Part shown: positions 32,823 to 44,955 of the stretch, one piece after another
Position numbering within the stretch: the first letter of the stretch is position 1
Layout of the letters: each line of letters opens with the position of its first letter
NCBI GenBank assembly: GCA_001949185.1
Contig: BDGG01000005.1
Span: 2,097,249 to 2,161,248 of the forward strand
Direction of reading: 5' to 3'
Length of the DNA stretch: 64,000 nucleotides
From: Ramazzottius varieornatus
Lineage: Eukaryota > Tardigrada > Eutardigrada > Parachela > Ramazzottiidae
Position numbers and translations under genes: made by a program
The notes under the pieces: generated by a model
Told to the model about the DNA's origin: nothing
What the model saw: the letters and a program-made list of their open reading frames with translations, nothing else
Database searches by the model: none

Positions 32823-35668
32823 ATGGCGAAAGTCTGGACGGTGAGTAACCCCAGTCCTGTCTCGCGAGCATCTCGTTCGCCGAGCCACCGATAGCTTATT
32901 TGATTTGTTTTAGGGAGTCTTTCTTATTGTCGTATCATGTGGAGTGTGCCGGACACAAACCTTGACCGCCGACACTGCTCAATCTCAACATGACAACGAC
33001 ACCAAGCCGGTATATTTTTCTGGAAAACAAAGCTGCATTTTAACGAAGGTGTTTTTGCTTTGCTTTTCAGGACAAGCACACCTATCCATCTCCGGCTGCC
33101 ACTTCCGCAGCAGCGGCAGCCAGCGACAAGTCGGCATATCACGAGGAATCCAGTTACCAGAGATTCAAACGACAAGAGCCGCACTTCATACCAGATTATG
33201 AATATCGCGTGACAACTCAGTATCCCCTCACGGAATCAGTTAGTTCAGCAAACTTTGTGGCACATCCCTCGGATACAGGTGCCAAGGTTCTTCTCTGCCA
33301 ATGGATACTAATTAACCATCTTCTGTTTTTTCAAAGGGTCTACAAGAACAGGTTCCAGCAGCGGGTACGGAACTTCCGGGTCGGAGTCCCAGGATCGAGC
33401 AAATTCCTTTGTGCCACAAGCTTTACAGGACGCTTACTCCTCGGGATCGTCCGCTGGCGGACGTGGAGAGAATCAAGGCCGAAGTCAGATTAATGACCAA
33501 CAAGCACCCTTCCCACAGGGGTCTTCCAGCAATGCCCAAAGTCGGACTGGAAACCAAAGTCGCGCAGGTAACGGACAGAGTTCTTCGCGGCAAGGAGCTA
33601 CGGGTAATGGGCGAAGTGGAAGCCAAGTCCAGAGCCAGGGCGGGAACAGTTATGGGCAAAGCTCCTATCCACCGGCATTTTCAGCTAACAGTCGAAGTCG
33701 CTCGAGCTCGCAAGACCAACAAAGATATGGAAATGGTAGAAACAACAACGAACAAGGTTCTGCTATATACGGGCAAAGTCAGTCCAGCTCGCTTGACCGA
33801 AGCAGGGACCAGCAGCGGACTGGCAATGTACCTTCTTCATCAAATGGACAATCGCAGTCTTCGGACCGCGGCCGAAGCAGCTATTCATCTCCTTCTTCTT
33901 CGGCCTCGGGCTCCGCGTCCAGTCGAAGTCAGTCTTACGATACCGGCACCACTTACGAACAAGATGCCGCCAGCGCCAGCCAAGCAAGACAAGCCAGTAT
34001 AAATAATCAAGAGAGGACAAGTCAACCAAGCAACTCACGCAACACAGGCTCTTCGTCCCGTGGACAGTCCTTCGCTTCGGGCAGAAGCAGTACTTATGAG
34101 CAAGACGCTGTTAGTGCCAGTCAAGCAAGACAGAACAGTTTGCAGAACCAAGGCTCTGCTTCCCAACAGAGTCAAGGAAGTACGTCGCGCAACGCGGGTG
34201 CTTCGTCCAGCGGACAGACTTACCCATCGAGCTCTAACACCAACAGTTACTCTCCGTCCTCATCATATTCGCCGAGCGCTGGAAGTCAGGACCCAGCGTC
34301 TCCCGCTCAATACCAGTCTTCGGGAAGTTTCTACCCGTCGTATGACACAGCAGGAACAAGCTCATCCGGTCAAAGCAATCAAGCCAGTTCGTACAATCAA
34401 GGCAGTTCAGGTCAGCAGCAGCCTCAACAAGGAGGTGGATCCTCATACCCGTCTTCCAGCTCCAACCAGGACCGATACGCTGGCTCGGTATCTTATCCGA
34501 CCAGCAGCCAAAACCGAGAGCAAGACAGAATGTCGGCGAGACCTTCCAGTTCAGACCAGTCTGCCGGAAACTACGACGCACAAGAAAGCCGACCGGATCC
34601 TGCATACTCTCAGTGCTCCACATTTATCCCTGCTGACCCGGAACCTGCAGCGTCCAACCAGCAAGCTGCTCGACAAGCGTCCCAACTTCCACTTTGTCCA
34701 CAACCCTCCGATAATGCCCCACGAAGACTCCCGACATTCGTTGTGCGGACTGAAGTACCGAGTCCACCTGTGCCCAATCCATGCCCAGCACCGTGTTCGC
34801 CACCCTGTCCTTCCCCGTGCCTGTCTCCCGTCACAGCATCGTTTGTTATTCGAGACGTTCAGCCGCGAGTCGTGTACCAACCCGTCATAATGCAGCAGCC
34901 CCGAGTTGTGTATCAACCTCCGAAAGTCTCGGTTGATGTGCGATATGTCCGCTACTCCACTCCTCCCGTAATGATACAGAGTCAGCCTGTTGTTTATGTC
35001 CAGAACGACTGCGGCTTCGGCAATTGCGTCCCCGTTCAACCGTAAGAATCTCATTCTTTTTCCGGTCTCATTCTCGACAAAACATTAACGGGTTTCTTTA
35101 ACAGAATTATCCACCAAACAGTTTCTGACCCGTGCACAATGGTCATCAGTGCACCTCGACAGTTTCAAGCAAGGCAAACTCAACAATTGCACTGTGGCGA
35201 ACCTAGCCAAACTCAGGTCAGTGTCTTTATGGATCATGATCATCCATGAACGATAGAGTCCTAATCCCTGTTACACTCAGATGACGTCATTTGTTTTCTT
35301 CCAGTCCAGGACAACAATGGTAAAGGTGGAGGTGAAAACCTCCCCAGGCTACGGTGAAGGGCGTTATGTTCGCGACACTAGCGATGTCCAGGTAAAGCAT
35401 GGGATTGCAGTGAAAGAGGTAAAAGTCGCGTTAGGAAAGACGTTCTTCTGTACCTTCGAAATGGCTGAGATGCCCCTGCCCGGTGAGCCTGAAAACTGGC
35501 GGACCGCAAGATGTCAGCCTGACTCGCCCACTCATCCAGGGTAAGCACACCCCGCCTCATGATGCAATACGGAAGTCCTGTACGCGCTAACTGATGTCTA
35601 ATTGCCTGATAATTTTCTGTACCCACAGATTGAGTTTCGACTACATGGTTCACGGTACGGATTACTGA
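32823..35668 (+). CDS. Secreted Ser/Gln/Gly-rich low-complexity protein
   Basis: Seven exons join in phase: 32823-32840, 32914-33009, 33071-33278, 33337-35041, 35105-35216, 35305-35540 and 35629-35668 (804 residues). Exons 1-2 encode a signal peptide (MAKVWTGVFLIVVSCGVCRT). The long exon is about 450 residues of Ser, Gln, Gly, Tyr and Arg with loose repeats such as SASQARQ and GASSSGQ. A proline and cysteine cluster follows (NPCPAPCSPPCPSPC), then a Val/Tyr-rich section with RVVYQP twice. The C-terminus carries a more ordered block (TMVKVEVKTSPGYGEGRYV) and further cysteines. It is likely extracellular (cuticle, eggshell or secretion), with cysteine cross-links at the C-terminal end. No known family is recognised. 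Confidence 0.8.
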
Positions 35669-36004
35669 AAAAGTGGGCACTCGGAACTCGGATCTACAGC
35701 GAAACCAAAACCTCGCATTCAAATTGCGGCCTCGTGTTCCGAGTTTTACGAGCCGTGTGGCTGTGATGTTTCCGCTGCATTTCAGACTGATTTGTTTGCC
35801 CCCCTTATTAGCCAAGAATATTATCTATGAATTATTCTGCGCACAGGTGGTTATTCTGTTTTATTCATTTGATCCTATAGTATGCAAATTCCCACCGGGC
35901 CGACGATATGCAAATGGTATATACTGTACATGAGAATACATTACATACGCAAATGTACTCGGATAAGTCCGCGCACCGTATAGCCAGCTCACAAGGTGGA
36001 AAAA
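35669..36004. other. Convergent 3' ends
   Basis: A minus-strand AATAAA (35860-35865 on +) probably ends the SLC35F transcript. Nothing else is seen. Confidence 0.45.
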
Positions 36005-37863
36005 TCAAGCTTGCTGCTTCTTTTTTGCTGCTGCCATGGACATTCCTGCAAGAAGAGACGTCAAGTGCACACAAAATAAAATCATCGTCATATACAACAA
36101 CGGAGTGTAAAAGTTCACTGTACTTTGATAGTGCTTACGGAGGAGATCTCGAGGAGTATGGACATAGTGGTTCTTCAGCGCTTCCTCGTCCGGGTCTTTG
36201 CGTAAGCTTGGACAAGGAAGGTGCTTGCGAACCCACTGGGTCCAATTAATGGGAAGCAAAGCCAGACAGAAGCCGACGGAGATCAATATGAAGCCTGTGA
36301 TCTCAATGGGACGGAAAACGACGTGTCGTACGAAATGGTCCACAACTGTAAAAAGAAAACTGTTATAAATTCCTGAGTTCAAGTGGCCAAAGCTTCTGAT
36401 TAGCACCCGTTGAGGAAACTCACGTCCGTTCAGAGGAAGGGCCAGCGCTATTCCCAGCGTAATGAAGACTGTGTGTGTCAAGTCCATCCCGTAGTTCAAA
36501 AGAACGTTAGTCGCTGTTTCGCCAAAGAAAGAGAAGCATAGATATAATAACGAGCCATGATTAAGCCTTGTAAAAATAAAGTTACCAAATTGCAATGCGG
36601 TACTTCCGCAGACCCAGTGCCATGGAATCTGGTCCCATTCCCAGTGCTCGACCTTTGTTAGGTATAGCGCAAGTGCAACTGGCCAAAGGAACACCAGATT
36701 AAAAACCCCTATGCCGGATAGCAGTAAGGAGATTTGCCCGTAGTTGGCGTCACAGATTAATCTTTTGAAAATGACCTGCGAAGTAGAGTGTGTTTATAAT
36801 CATGAGAAATTATACCAGAGCAGTAAGAAGTGAGATGTAAACACGAACTTGATACATGGCTGATCCAACCGAGGTCCCCACTCCCAGGAGGACTCCAGTC
36901 AGGCTAGGGTTGTCCCACAGGAAACCGTCAACGTAGCTCATAATAATGATGCCGGCCAAGGAAAAGATTGACGCGAATAACTGGAAAGGAAATGCGTGGT
37001 CACGAGGAGGGTACTTGGTCATCGACTGAGACGTTTCTCAGTAATTCACGAACCTTAGTTCCTTCGAATCTTTCGTGAAGAATAGTCCACGAGAAAAAGA
37101 AGACGAATGCTGGAGCGGAAGATAACAACGCTGATACGTCCGTTGCGGACAGGATGCGCAAAGCGAAGCAATAGCAGTATAAGGTGGCCGTCCAAATGAC
37201 GGTGAAGCAACCAGTCCGGAAGAGTGTGGTCAGGACGTTGAAGTTTTCGCTTCCGTAAATCTTCCATGCCGCCCTGGAAAAAAAACCAGCCAGGAAAATT
37301 TGTGCATACCAGCACCAGTATGCCGTAGGACAAGGGAGAAGGAGCCATGTAGTACACTGTACCTGGCAGCGGGTCGATGGTCTTTATTATGGAGTTTTCC
37401 GTTGATCCATATCAGGAGGAAGTATATTGGATAGCACATTATCAACCAAGTCGTGCTGAACCTGTACAGAGGGAAATAGGCGAGTGTAAAATGTTGACAA
37501 CTTAATTGATGATCCGGACGATGGTTTCCCACCATATTAGAAGGAATGCAGCGTTGAAGTTCTTCTGTGCCAGAGTTTCCTGCACGACTTGCGTCGCTGC
37601 GGCTGCGGTAAGAGCTAAGGTGGCAGAGAAGAGAAGGCCATAGGCCAGTCTTTTGGTCCACCATCCTTCCGGTTGCTTCGGACGGCGATGTGGTACGTTC
37701 GCGAGCTTGTTGAGTTCGTCGACCGAAGGAGAATCGGTAGGAAGATCTGCAAGCGCCAGAATAATCTAGTTGAGGTGGCAGCAACGTTCCGCTCAAAACT
37801 TCTTTTTGAATCGCGGGAATTCTTACTCGGGAGAAGTGCGAAGTAGCTGTAGTTGTAATCCAT
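36005..37863 (-). CDS. SLC35F3/F4-type transporter
   Basis: Eight minus-strand exons join in phase: 37863-37827, 37746-37533, 37461-37363, 37273-37054, 36980-36849, 36775-36586, 36513-36424 and 36345-36005 (440 residues). About ten hydrophobic segments are present. Diagnostic stretches align with SLC35F3/F4: WFSTTWLIMCYPIYFLLIW, ALRILSATDVSALLSS, FAWTILHERF-like FFSWTILHERFEG, IFSLAGIIIMSYVDGF, YLTKVEHWEWDQIPW and LNGLVDHFVRHVVF. The family belongs to the drug/metabolite transporter superfamily; SLC35F3 has been linked to thiamine transport, but the substrate here is not shown by the sequence. The C-terminal tail is hydrophilic, then unusually includes a further hydrophobic stretch (LLYMTMILFCVHLTSLLAGM) before a Lys-rich end. 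Confidence 0.9.
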
Positions 37864-39067
37864 GGGTAAGAAAGACTATGATTCCAACAGTCTGTAGAGT
37901 GAAAAATTACAACATATGAAACGAAGCACCAAGAAGTGCCCAAGAAGTGACGGTGAGGAAGCTGCCGGTGTCTGTCCTCGTTACGGGGCAAATGCCATCC
38001 GAGGCTGGATCTCCAAGAACCCTCCAGCATGAAGCCAAACGTTACATCTAAACTATACGGGGAAAGAATGCGAATGTTTACAGTAGGAAATCCGCTAATA
38101 TAAACACCACGCTCTGCGTTCGGCGAGCGGGATCAGCAGGCGAGATGAAAGCTAAACGACATGCAGTGAAATCAAACATCACCTACTTTGTACCCGATAT
38201 TCCGACAGTACTGGATCCGAGTGGATCGATCTTGCGTCTCTTGTTCTCTTGAAGAGCCACAGTGCTACAAGATATTTTTGGGGCCCAGCCGGACCAACCC
38301 TCTTGTGCTCGTGTACACTCCGATCAATCGATATGCGGCACACTGCCTGGTTGTCCATCCTCGTGTTTTCCTCTAGCCTGTTCTTTGTTTCCGCTGACGT
38401 ACTCTCACGCGGAACCCACTGCACCGATTTGCGTTGCAGGGCAAAACAATAGGAGCACGACAGTGAAACTTGCCACTTCGTATTCGTGATTACGTGGTTC
38501 TCTGAGCCCCTGACCATGGACTACCGCCGGATGAGTCAGTCGTTCTTCGAGCCTAAATGATGAGAGTTCGGTGTTCGTAACCCAGGTGAGACTGAAGAGC
38601 AAGAGCCGCACCTCTGCAGAAGTAGAACCGGTTCTTGAGACCGGAACACACCTACATTTTTATTCACTCATCAATTTCTCGAGTTTTTTCGGCGCCATCT
38701 GGAGCCACACCTTTGACTCACAAACTCGTGTTTTACGGATGGGCTGGCTTTCGATACGGTCGACCAATTACCAGCATGGTTCTCTAACGCATTGCCTATG
38801 ACGCAACATCTCCCCCTGTCTGTGGTACGGTTGATTTTGACTGCGCTTTGAAGCTGATTGACGACGTCGTTAACTTACCTGATGGAAAATCCTTGTTGTG
38901 GTTTTTCGTTTCGTTCTCTTCATTTGCGAATTCCGATCTCCATCCATATTACTGTGAACAACTTTTCTCTATGAAGTTTGCTAGACAATCCGCTCAACGG
39001 GGAAGCTCGTGATAGGTCCTTGCTACTAGAAAGTCATCCTTAACTCTTTGGAATCACGCGCGGAGAG
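37864..39067. other. Intergenic stretch between divergent genes
   Basis: Promoter region for the SLC35F gene (-) and MNNL-like gene 4 (+). Several overlapping open frames exist but none has splice support or a recognisable product. Confidence 0.4.
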
Positions 39068-40294
39068 ATGGACAGCGTTCTCAAGTTCGCTCTTCTCACG
39101 GTACGTACGGCTCTCCAGATTCCTTGTGTGGCTCCGAGAGATCGTTTAAAGAATATTATTTAATTTAGTATACACGAGCTCATCTAAAAAGGAGGATGTT
39201 TAACTGTTTTTGTTTCAGATTATTTTTGACAGCGCTCGCGCCCAGCTGATCCCCTTCAGTGTCTTCTCTACGAACAACAACAACCAAAGCTCTCCTCTCC
39301 AAATCGAGGTGCTGCTGCTTAGGTTCGACAACCCCAATGGGATAGTCTATTCAGGAAAGAAATGCGACTTTTTCGCTTGGGGATGCGACATCAGCGCCTT
39401 CGGATACATCGACGTGTAAGACGCTTAAACTTGAACTTAATCTACGGCGTGCACTATACGTAATCCGCTTGAGAGGTTGCACGTAAAGTACACCTTGTAT
39501 TTGTCTTATTTGTCTTACAGTACACGTCCTTACGATGAATGGCCCGGTGAGCGGGACATGCGGGGATCGGATCACTTTTGGTACAAGTCTGAAGAGAGCT
39601 CTCCACGATTCAACAGAATGTTCACCCTAACGCTTTGCGACCCAAAAGCGTTCTCGGTACGTTTCTATTCCGGGAAAGAGATTTGCTGTTGTGCTCAGAA
39701 AGTTACCTTTCAGGCTGGAAACCTGCGCGTGCACATGATGGATATTGACGGGTAAGTGTAATATTAGACACAACTTCCGGCATTTTCGATTCTGAGTCAT
39801 GACTTTAAGTTTTCAACACGGGGAACTCGAATGAACTGGTTTTGTTCTGCAGAGGTCTACGCGGCGCCGACGATTTGTAAGTTATCTTTCATAACTTTGG
39901 GGTATTACATTATGCAGACTGACATTTCGGTTGAAGAATTTATGATGTGGTTTATCTTACAGCATCAACAACTTTAACTGCATCTTCTCGAAGCCTGGTG
40001 TGATTTCTTCTAATGAGCAAAGTGCTCCGTGGTCCCGAGAGATGTAAGTGCATCCTACTTCTTCGATCATTACGATGAAATCTTCTCATGAACTTCAAAG
40101 GTGTTATCCGCAGGACTTGCGATGCCATGTACCTTCAGCCTATGATGAGGTTAGTCAGTTGGTAATGAAGAGCTGGTGGCACTCTAGAATCAGGCATACG
40201 GGAAATACCGTCATCAAGTCTGTGTTGTTTCTTTTCTAGCATGTACTTCAAGTACAGGATGTTCTACCAGCCTAACTCGTGGGCCTGCAAGTAA
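39068..40294 (+). CDS. Secreted MNNL-like protein 4
   Basis: Seven exons join in phase: 39068-39100, 39219-39415, 39521-39656, 39714-39751, 39854-39877, 39963-40043 and 40240-40294 (187 residues). The signal peptide spans exons 1-2 (MDSVLKFALLT, then IIF). The body is LQIEVLLLRFDNPNGIVYSG, CDFFAWGCD, FGYIDV, NLRVHMMDIDG, DDFINNFNC and a closing MYFKYRMFYQ strand with a last Cys. It matches the first cluster segment by segment, but the block that is a single 167-nt exon there is split here by two extra introns, one exon being only 24 nt. No DSL or EGF follows. Confidence 0.7.
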
Positions 40295-40742
40295 TCAGGG
40301 CTTCCACTGTTTACAGTATCTATGTTTTGAACTTCATAGTTTGAGAGGCTCAGGTACGATTTTTGCAGTTCTTTTGCCGGTTTTTGTGGTGCACATTGGT
40401 ATAGTATAGGCTTGTCTTTTTCTTTTCTGCCGGGAAGAGCCCGCTCGAATATCTTCTTCCAGCATTTTGCGTCTGTTTTTCTCTGCTGATTACGTGTGAT
40501 CTCTGTGTGCTACGTAAATCAAAACAGCTTGTACAGGACTGCGTGATGTCGGGGCGCGATGCGAAGGACAAAGGTTAAAACGACGCTTGGCACGTGTGCT
40601 GGTTTCTCAGCCGAAAACACTTTCAGAAGTGTGAATACACCCGAATCAACACTGGTTAATTCTGATGAAAAGTACAAGCATCAAATGATTAGGCAAGTGA
40701 TTTCTCCGAGCGCCGTATTTTCAACTCCCAAGGCGCACAAAG
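40295..40742. other. Spacer between MNNL-like genes 4 and 5
   Basis: No feature is recognised. Short open frames lack splice or family support. Confidence 0.35.
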
Positions 40743-41922
40743 ATGTTGCATTGTGATCTTGTGAGGCTCCTTATGGCCCTGTCGACAGCCGTATGCTTAT
40801 ACGCCCAGGAAAACCCAAACCACACCTCCAATCTGACTGAACGGTATCGAGTGGAAGTTGAACTGCTTCGGCTGGAGAATCCCAACGGTAAGCTTTTTTT
40901 TAATCGAAGACCTTGAGACCCATCGACGGAGGTCTCTTGTCGTAACTGTTCGCCATGCTCCACAGGTATCAGTCTAGATGGACAGGCTTGCGATCCATTG
41001 AGCCTTGGATGCAACACGAAAATCTCGGCTTATCTGGATACGTAAGTAACAGGAAGTACCGAAAGACTTATTAGACCTTCTCGAAGACTTGGCAAAGAGA
41101 AGCGTCCGCAAACGATTCGGAATCAAGCCCAGGATAAAAAGGCATTCGAGCGATGTGCGCTTGTCAACCTACTGGCTGCGTATGCTTTTTAGGGATCTGT
41201 TTTCACCATGGCCCGGAAGTCGCGAAATAACGCAAGAAGATCTGTAAGACATATTAAACGTCTGCTTCCTATATTCTTGCGTCTGCTTACCGACAGTAGC
41301 ATGCACTTCCGGGTTGTGGAACTTCAACTTACCTCCTTACTTGTAGGATTTTCGAGGCTGCCGAGCCTTCCCCCACCTCCATGGACGTTAATACAAAAAT
41401 CGTCAACCAGGTCTGCGCTCCTTCCTTCCAGGTACTATCGGTTACTTTGAAGGTTGAACCAACCAAACGAGTGAAAACAGGCTTTGAATGGACACGAATC
41501 CTGGTCCTCCTTCTGACACACAGGGTTTCAACCTGCGCGTGGAAGTGAAAGACGAAGACAAGTTAGTGGTCAGTAAAGACGCCCGCTGTTTCAAGAGTTT
41601 TATCTGGCGGTGTTGGAAACAAACCATTTTCCGGCAGCTTTTCAGAGGACAAGATGACATAATTTCCGCCTTTAACTGTCTGTACAACGAACCACCTGCC
41701 GACAGCGAAGAACTCTCACAGTGGTCCAACAGCACTTTCTGCCAGCAAGTCACCATTCAGCCGAGCATTTCGTGAGTACCTCGACTCCCCACCAAACCTA
41801 GCTTGTGTACGATGTAGACCGCCAAAGTCGTTACTTTCAGACTGTCATTTCGAGCTCGAGCATTCCGCGAAGCAGGAGACACGTCGTGCGCACTCGAAGA
41901 AGCGAACCCTACAACGAGCTGA
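40743..41922 (+). CDS. Secreted MNNL-like protein 5
   Basis: Five exons join in phase: 40743-40887, 40966-41041, 41347-41431, 41524-41771 and 41841-41922 (211 residues). The signal peptide is weak but present (LLMALSTAVCLYAQ). Then YRVEVELLRLENPNG, CDPLSLGCN, ISAYLDT, FNLRVEVKDEDK, DDIISAFNC and a closing LSFRARAF strand with one Cys. Between DEDK and DDIISAF lies an extra segment of about 30 residues. It starts with a GTCAGT donor-like site and ends with a good acceptor in the same frame, so it may be an in-frame intron rather than protein. Genes 4 and 5 are tandem neighbours. Confidence 0.68.
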
Positions 41923-42242
41923 AATGAAGCCTCTCCACCTCCAGAAAGTTTTTTGTTACTTTAGTGTCCTAAAGATTTATCAAATATTGTACAAAATGAG
42001 ATGCTCCTCATCAACTATTCTAACGAGGACTACCATCTATTAAACAGTAAGGTGAGCTTGCTACTGCAGCTGAAGTGAATCAACTGAACCACAGTAATAC
42101 TTCCTGGATAAAACGCTAACAAGTAAGGCCACGATAAAAATAAAACGAGTACGAGTCGTACATACTATCCCACTACCCATAACAACATGGCCCAAGAGTA
42201 CTTTTGTACAAAAACGAGACCAATCAGACGACTATTTAGTAT
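41923..42242. other. Convergent 3' ends
   Basis: 3' UTR region of MNNL-like gene 5 (+) and the small basic gene (-). An AATAAA-like motif in ATAAAAATAAAACG lies near 42135. Confidence 0.4.
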
Positions 42243-42800
42243 CTACATTTGACCTCGAGTAGTGCTAGAACTGGTCGGGTAGCTTCCTTCTTCTACGATC
42301 TTCGGAGTTAGTTTATGATACAGCGGATGACTGGAGTCCAACGAGCGCTGACTGATCACCTTCTGGCGTTTCTTTTTGTCATACTGCCAGTCCAGATCGA
42401 AGCCTGACCCGTTCTTTCTCGCCATCGAATTAAGATCGATCCTCAGCTTGTTCCCGTGAGCTTTGTCGAAGCTTTCGGGTTTGGTGGCAGGTGTTACCTT
42501 CTTCTTGTAGTCCCCGCCGAACGTCATCGGCTGCATACCGTCTCCTGGATCTGAATAGCCACCTTCTAAGCTGGACGAGTACGGGCTATAGGAGTAACAC
42601 GAGCTTTCGGAGTTGTGACGGTAGCGTTGAGACTGAGCGGACAGGCTGGAGGTTCGGTAACGCTGTGAGGCGCTACGTTGTCGTCCAGCAGGAGAGCTGG
42701 GATCGATGTGAGGGGATGATGTGCTAGGAGCGGACCTTTGTCGTTGTGCAGTATGATGAGTCGTGGCTTGGCCATGCTCGCGACTTTCGTGATTCCCCAT
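42243..42800 (-). CDS. Small basic protein with an MGN start (possible N-myristoylation)
   Basis: Minus-strand frame of 185 residues from the ATG at 42800. It begins MGNHESREHGQ, a fair N-myristoylation signal. A Ser/Arg-rich segment with RQRSAPS and RQRSASQRYR follows; both look like basophilic kinase or 14-3-3 sites. The C-terminal half has a conserved-looking stretch (KLRIDLNSMARKNGSGFDLD, then KKKRQKVISQ). The same frame is open further upstream and could be joined to a hydrophobic frame near 43277-43152 through a gtaagt donor, which would give a different N-terminus. No family is recognised. Confidence 0.5.
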   Translation of the reverse strand: MGNHESREHGQATTHHTAQRQRSAPSTSSPHIDPSSPAGRQRSASQRYRTSSLSAQSQRYRHNSESSCYSYSPYSSSLEGGYSDPGDGMQPMTFGGDYKKKVTPATKPESFDKAHGNKLRIDLNSMARKNGSGFDLDWQYDKKKRQKVISQRSLDSSHPLYHKLTPKIVEEGSYPTSSSTTRGQM

Positions 42801-44947
42801 GTTGACGGTGAAGATTTCTGCAGAAACAAGCTCAACTTCAAACCACATCTGGACAACATTACCGCCTGATTTCACAGGCTGGATTCTTCCACTAGACTTT
42901 CAGAAGCCCGGCGATCACAAAACTCAACAGAAGTAGAATATCAAACATCCAACGATCAACAGGTGATTAAAAAAGAGGCTGCAAGCTCCATCTTTCGGAT
43001 CATTTCCTTAAAAGTTACAGTTTGACCGATCAATCGCGTTGTTCGATTGATTATTTAATCATTTTGGAACAATGGTTAGGGTCAGTAAATACGTTCTTTT
43101 TGATTGCAAGGAGAAAAACGACCTTGCGAGCTGAAGCAGATGACTTACTTGGAATATGATGATAGCGGAGCGATGATGAAAGCTCCAAGGAGATGCAAAC
43201 GTCTCAAAAAGGCCTGCAACGGAAAGATACTCGTAAAGTAAAGCACCCGTAACGAGGCCCGACGTCACGTAATTCACAGCTGATTTCTTTGTGCTTACCG
43301 CATAGTTTTCCTTGTCAAACCTGTTTTGGAACCTCGAGCTGCACCAAAAGTGCAGAGCTGACAGAAACGTACAAACGTTTTAGAGGGTAGAAGCTGATGG
43401 GAATCTCGAAAAACAACCTTATCGATCGGCGTGGTCAGTCGAAATTCGAAATTCAGAATTTGAAAGCCCACTCCACACGTGACATGGTCAAGGCCGAAAA
43501 GCACAACAAAGAGAGAATAACCCTGGGGCTATTCGTGACCCCGTTGGCAAAGGCGGGAATATCAAAATAGTTTCCGGTCCAGCTGAAGTATTTTGGGTAT
43601 AAACCCTCAGCTAGTCAGCTGCTGAGCCATCCATTTTCACTTGTCCTAATTGAACTACGGTAGTATAGAGATTGCGAGCGAAAGCGTCGTATGGAAAACG
43701 TCATATGTAAATATTGTGCGACTCTTTTAACACACAGGGCTACGAGACGAACTTATTCCTTTGATGTCACGATGTTCCTAGGAAGGAAGGAAATTCATTA
43801 GCCTCGACAATCTAGTAAACGACCTCCTCGATGTTGAGAGGATCAAAGTTTACTCAGCACAGCGATGGAAAGTGTAACCAAAACAGAGTCAAACGGTTGA
43901 TTAGGGAAGAGTATCGTTATAAAGATCAATTCTTCAAGTCCAAGGTAACAGTTTAGATCCGTTCAGCAAGCCAGCAAGTGAGACTAAAGGAAACTTTACA
44001 ACACACAGCGAAAACATTTGGTTAGCCCTTCGGTTCATAGTTATAGTCCGAACTTCCAAGGTGTGATGTTGATTTTGGACGTCCAGTTCTCGGCTTTCAG
44101 GACAAGGTCGCATCGCTCGCGTGGACTCCAATGCGACCGACAGTGGGAGACTTAGTATCGCCAGAGCCGACAGGAACTATCCGGACGAAGCAAGGATTTA
44201 CTCCAATGCTTTGCAGGTACTGTAATCTTTCAGCTGTTCAGCGATTACGTGTCTCAGGACACCCCGAATGGCGAAGTCACGACCCGGCGGCTCCATGGCT
44301 CGCAGCGGGTTGGCTGTTATACTTCCTTCATCAGCCTTCTTCATACCTCACAACAACACGGGTTGATTTCCGCAAGACAGTAGGAATCTTGGATGGTTGG
44401 GATCTTCGCGCTGTGACGGCAGCAAGTATTGGAACTATGACAGGCTTGTCTGGGGACATGACTGGCGTTGCGGCGACGGTAGCCTGGACCATAATGGGGA
44501 CACTACACGTAGTGGCAGGAGGCTCATATGGCGGGAAAGGCAGCCGTTGGGGGACGTTCTCCAGCCATGACAGTCTCCCCAAGATGGTATCCTGGCTTAC
44601 CTGCACAGCTTTGACGGTGTTAATCTGTTGATCTGATCTGTTCAGCTTGGCGTCCAAGCTGAAGAAGCTGCTGTTCCGTGGGCTGGTTGTAAGTCGGCCA
44701 TATGTGCAATGACGGGAGGTTGTACCTCGCCTTGCACTCTGCCAGCGCGGTGCTGTATCTTTCCAGAAGCTCGTCGTAGGTTCCGGAGAAAGGCAGAAGC
44801 ATAGATGTCAGCTTCTTTACCAGCTCTTCTTTCTATGGGTTAGATGGATCCGCCATAACAGACAGATAACGGTTGATTATTGATCGATCAAAACGGTACG
44901 GAGATAAAGTAATCTAAATCACGTTCTGACGCACTATCCACTATGGA
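42801..44947. other. Intergenic stretch with fragments
   Basis: Contains a possible upstream minus-strand exon (43277-43152) for the MGN gene and a partial copy of the 45.6-kb inverted-repeat element near 43670-43740. Two overlapping minus-strand frames (44802-44620, with EQQLLQLGRQAEQ, and 44657-44331) look like a frame-shifted exon of an unknown protein. None of these is firm enough to call. Confidence 0.4.
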
Positions 44948-44955
44948 TTCCCATC

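Noticed and set aside
34060-34890. Second long + frame and several minus frames within the Ser/Gln-rich exon
   Set aside because: Low-complexity coding sequence keeps several frames open. Only one frame joins in phase with signal-peptide and C-terminal exons.
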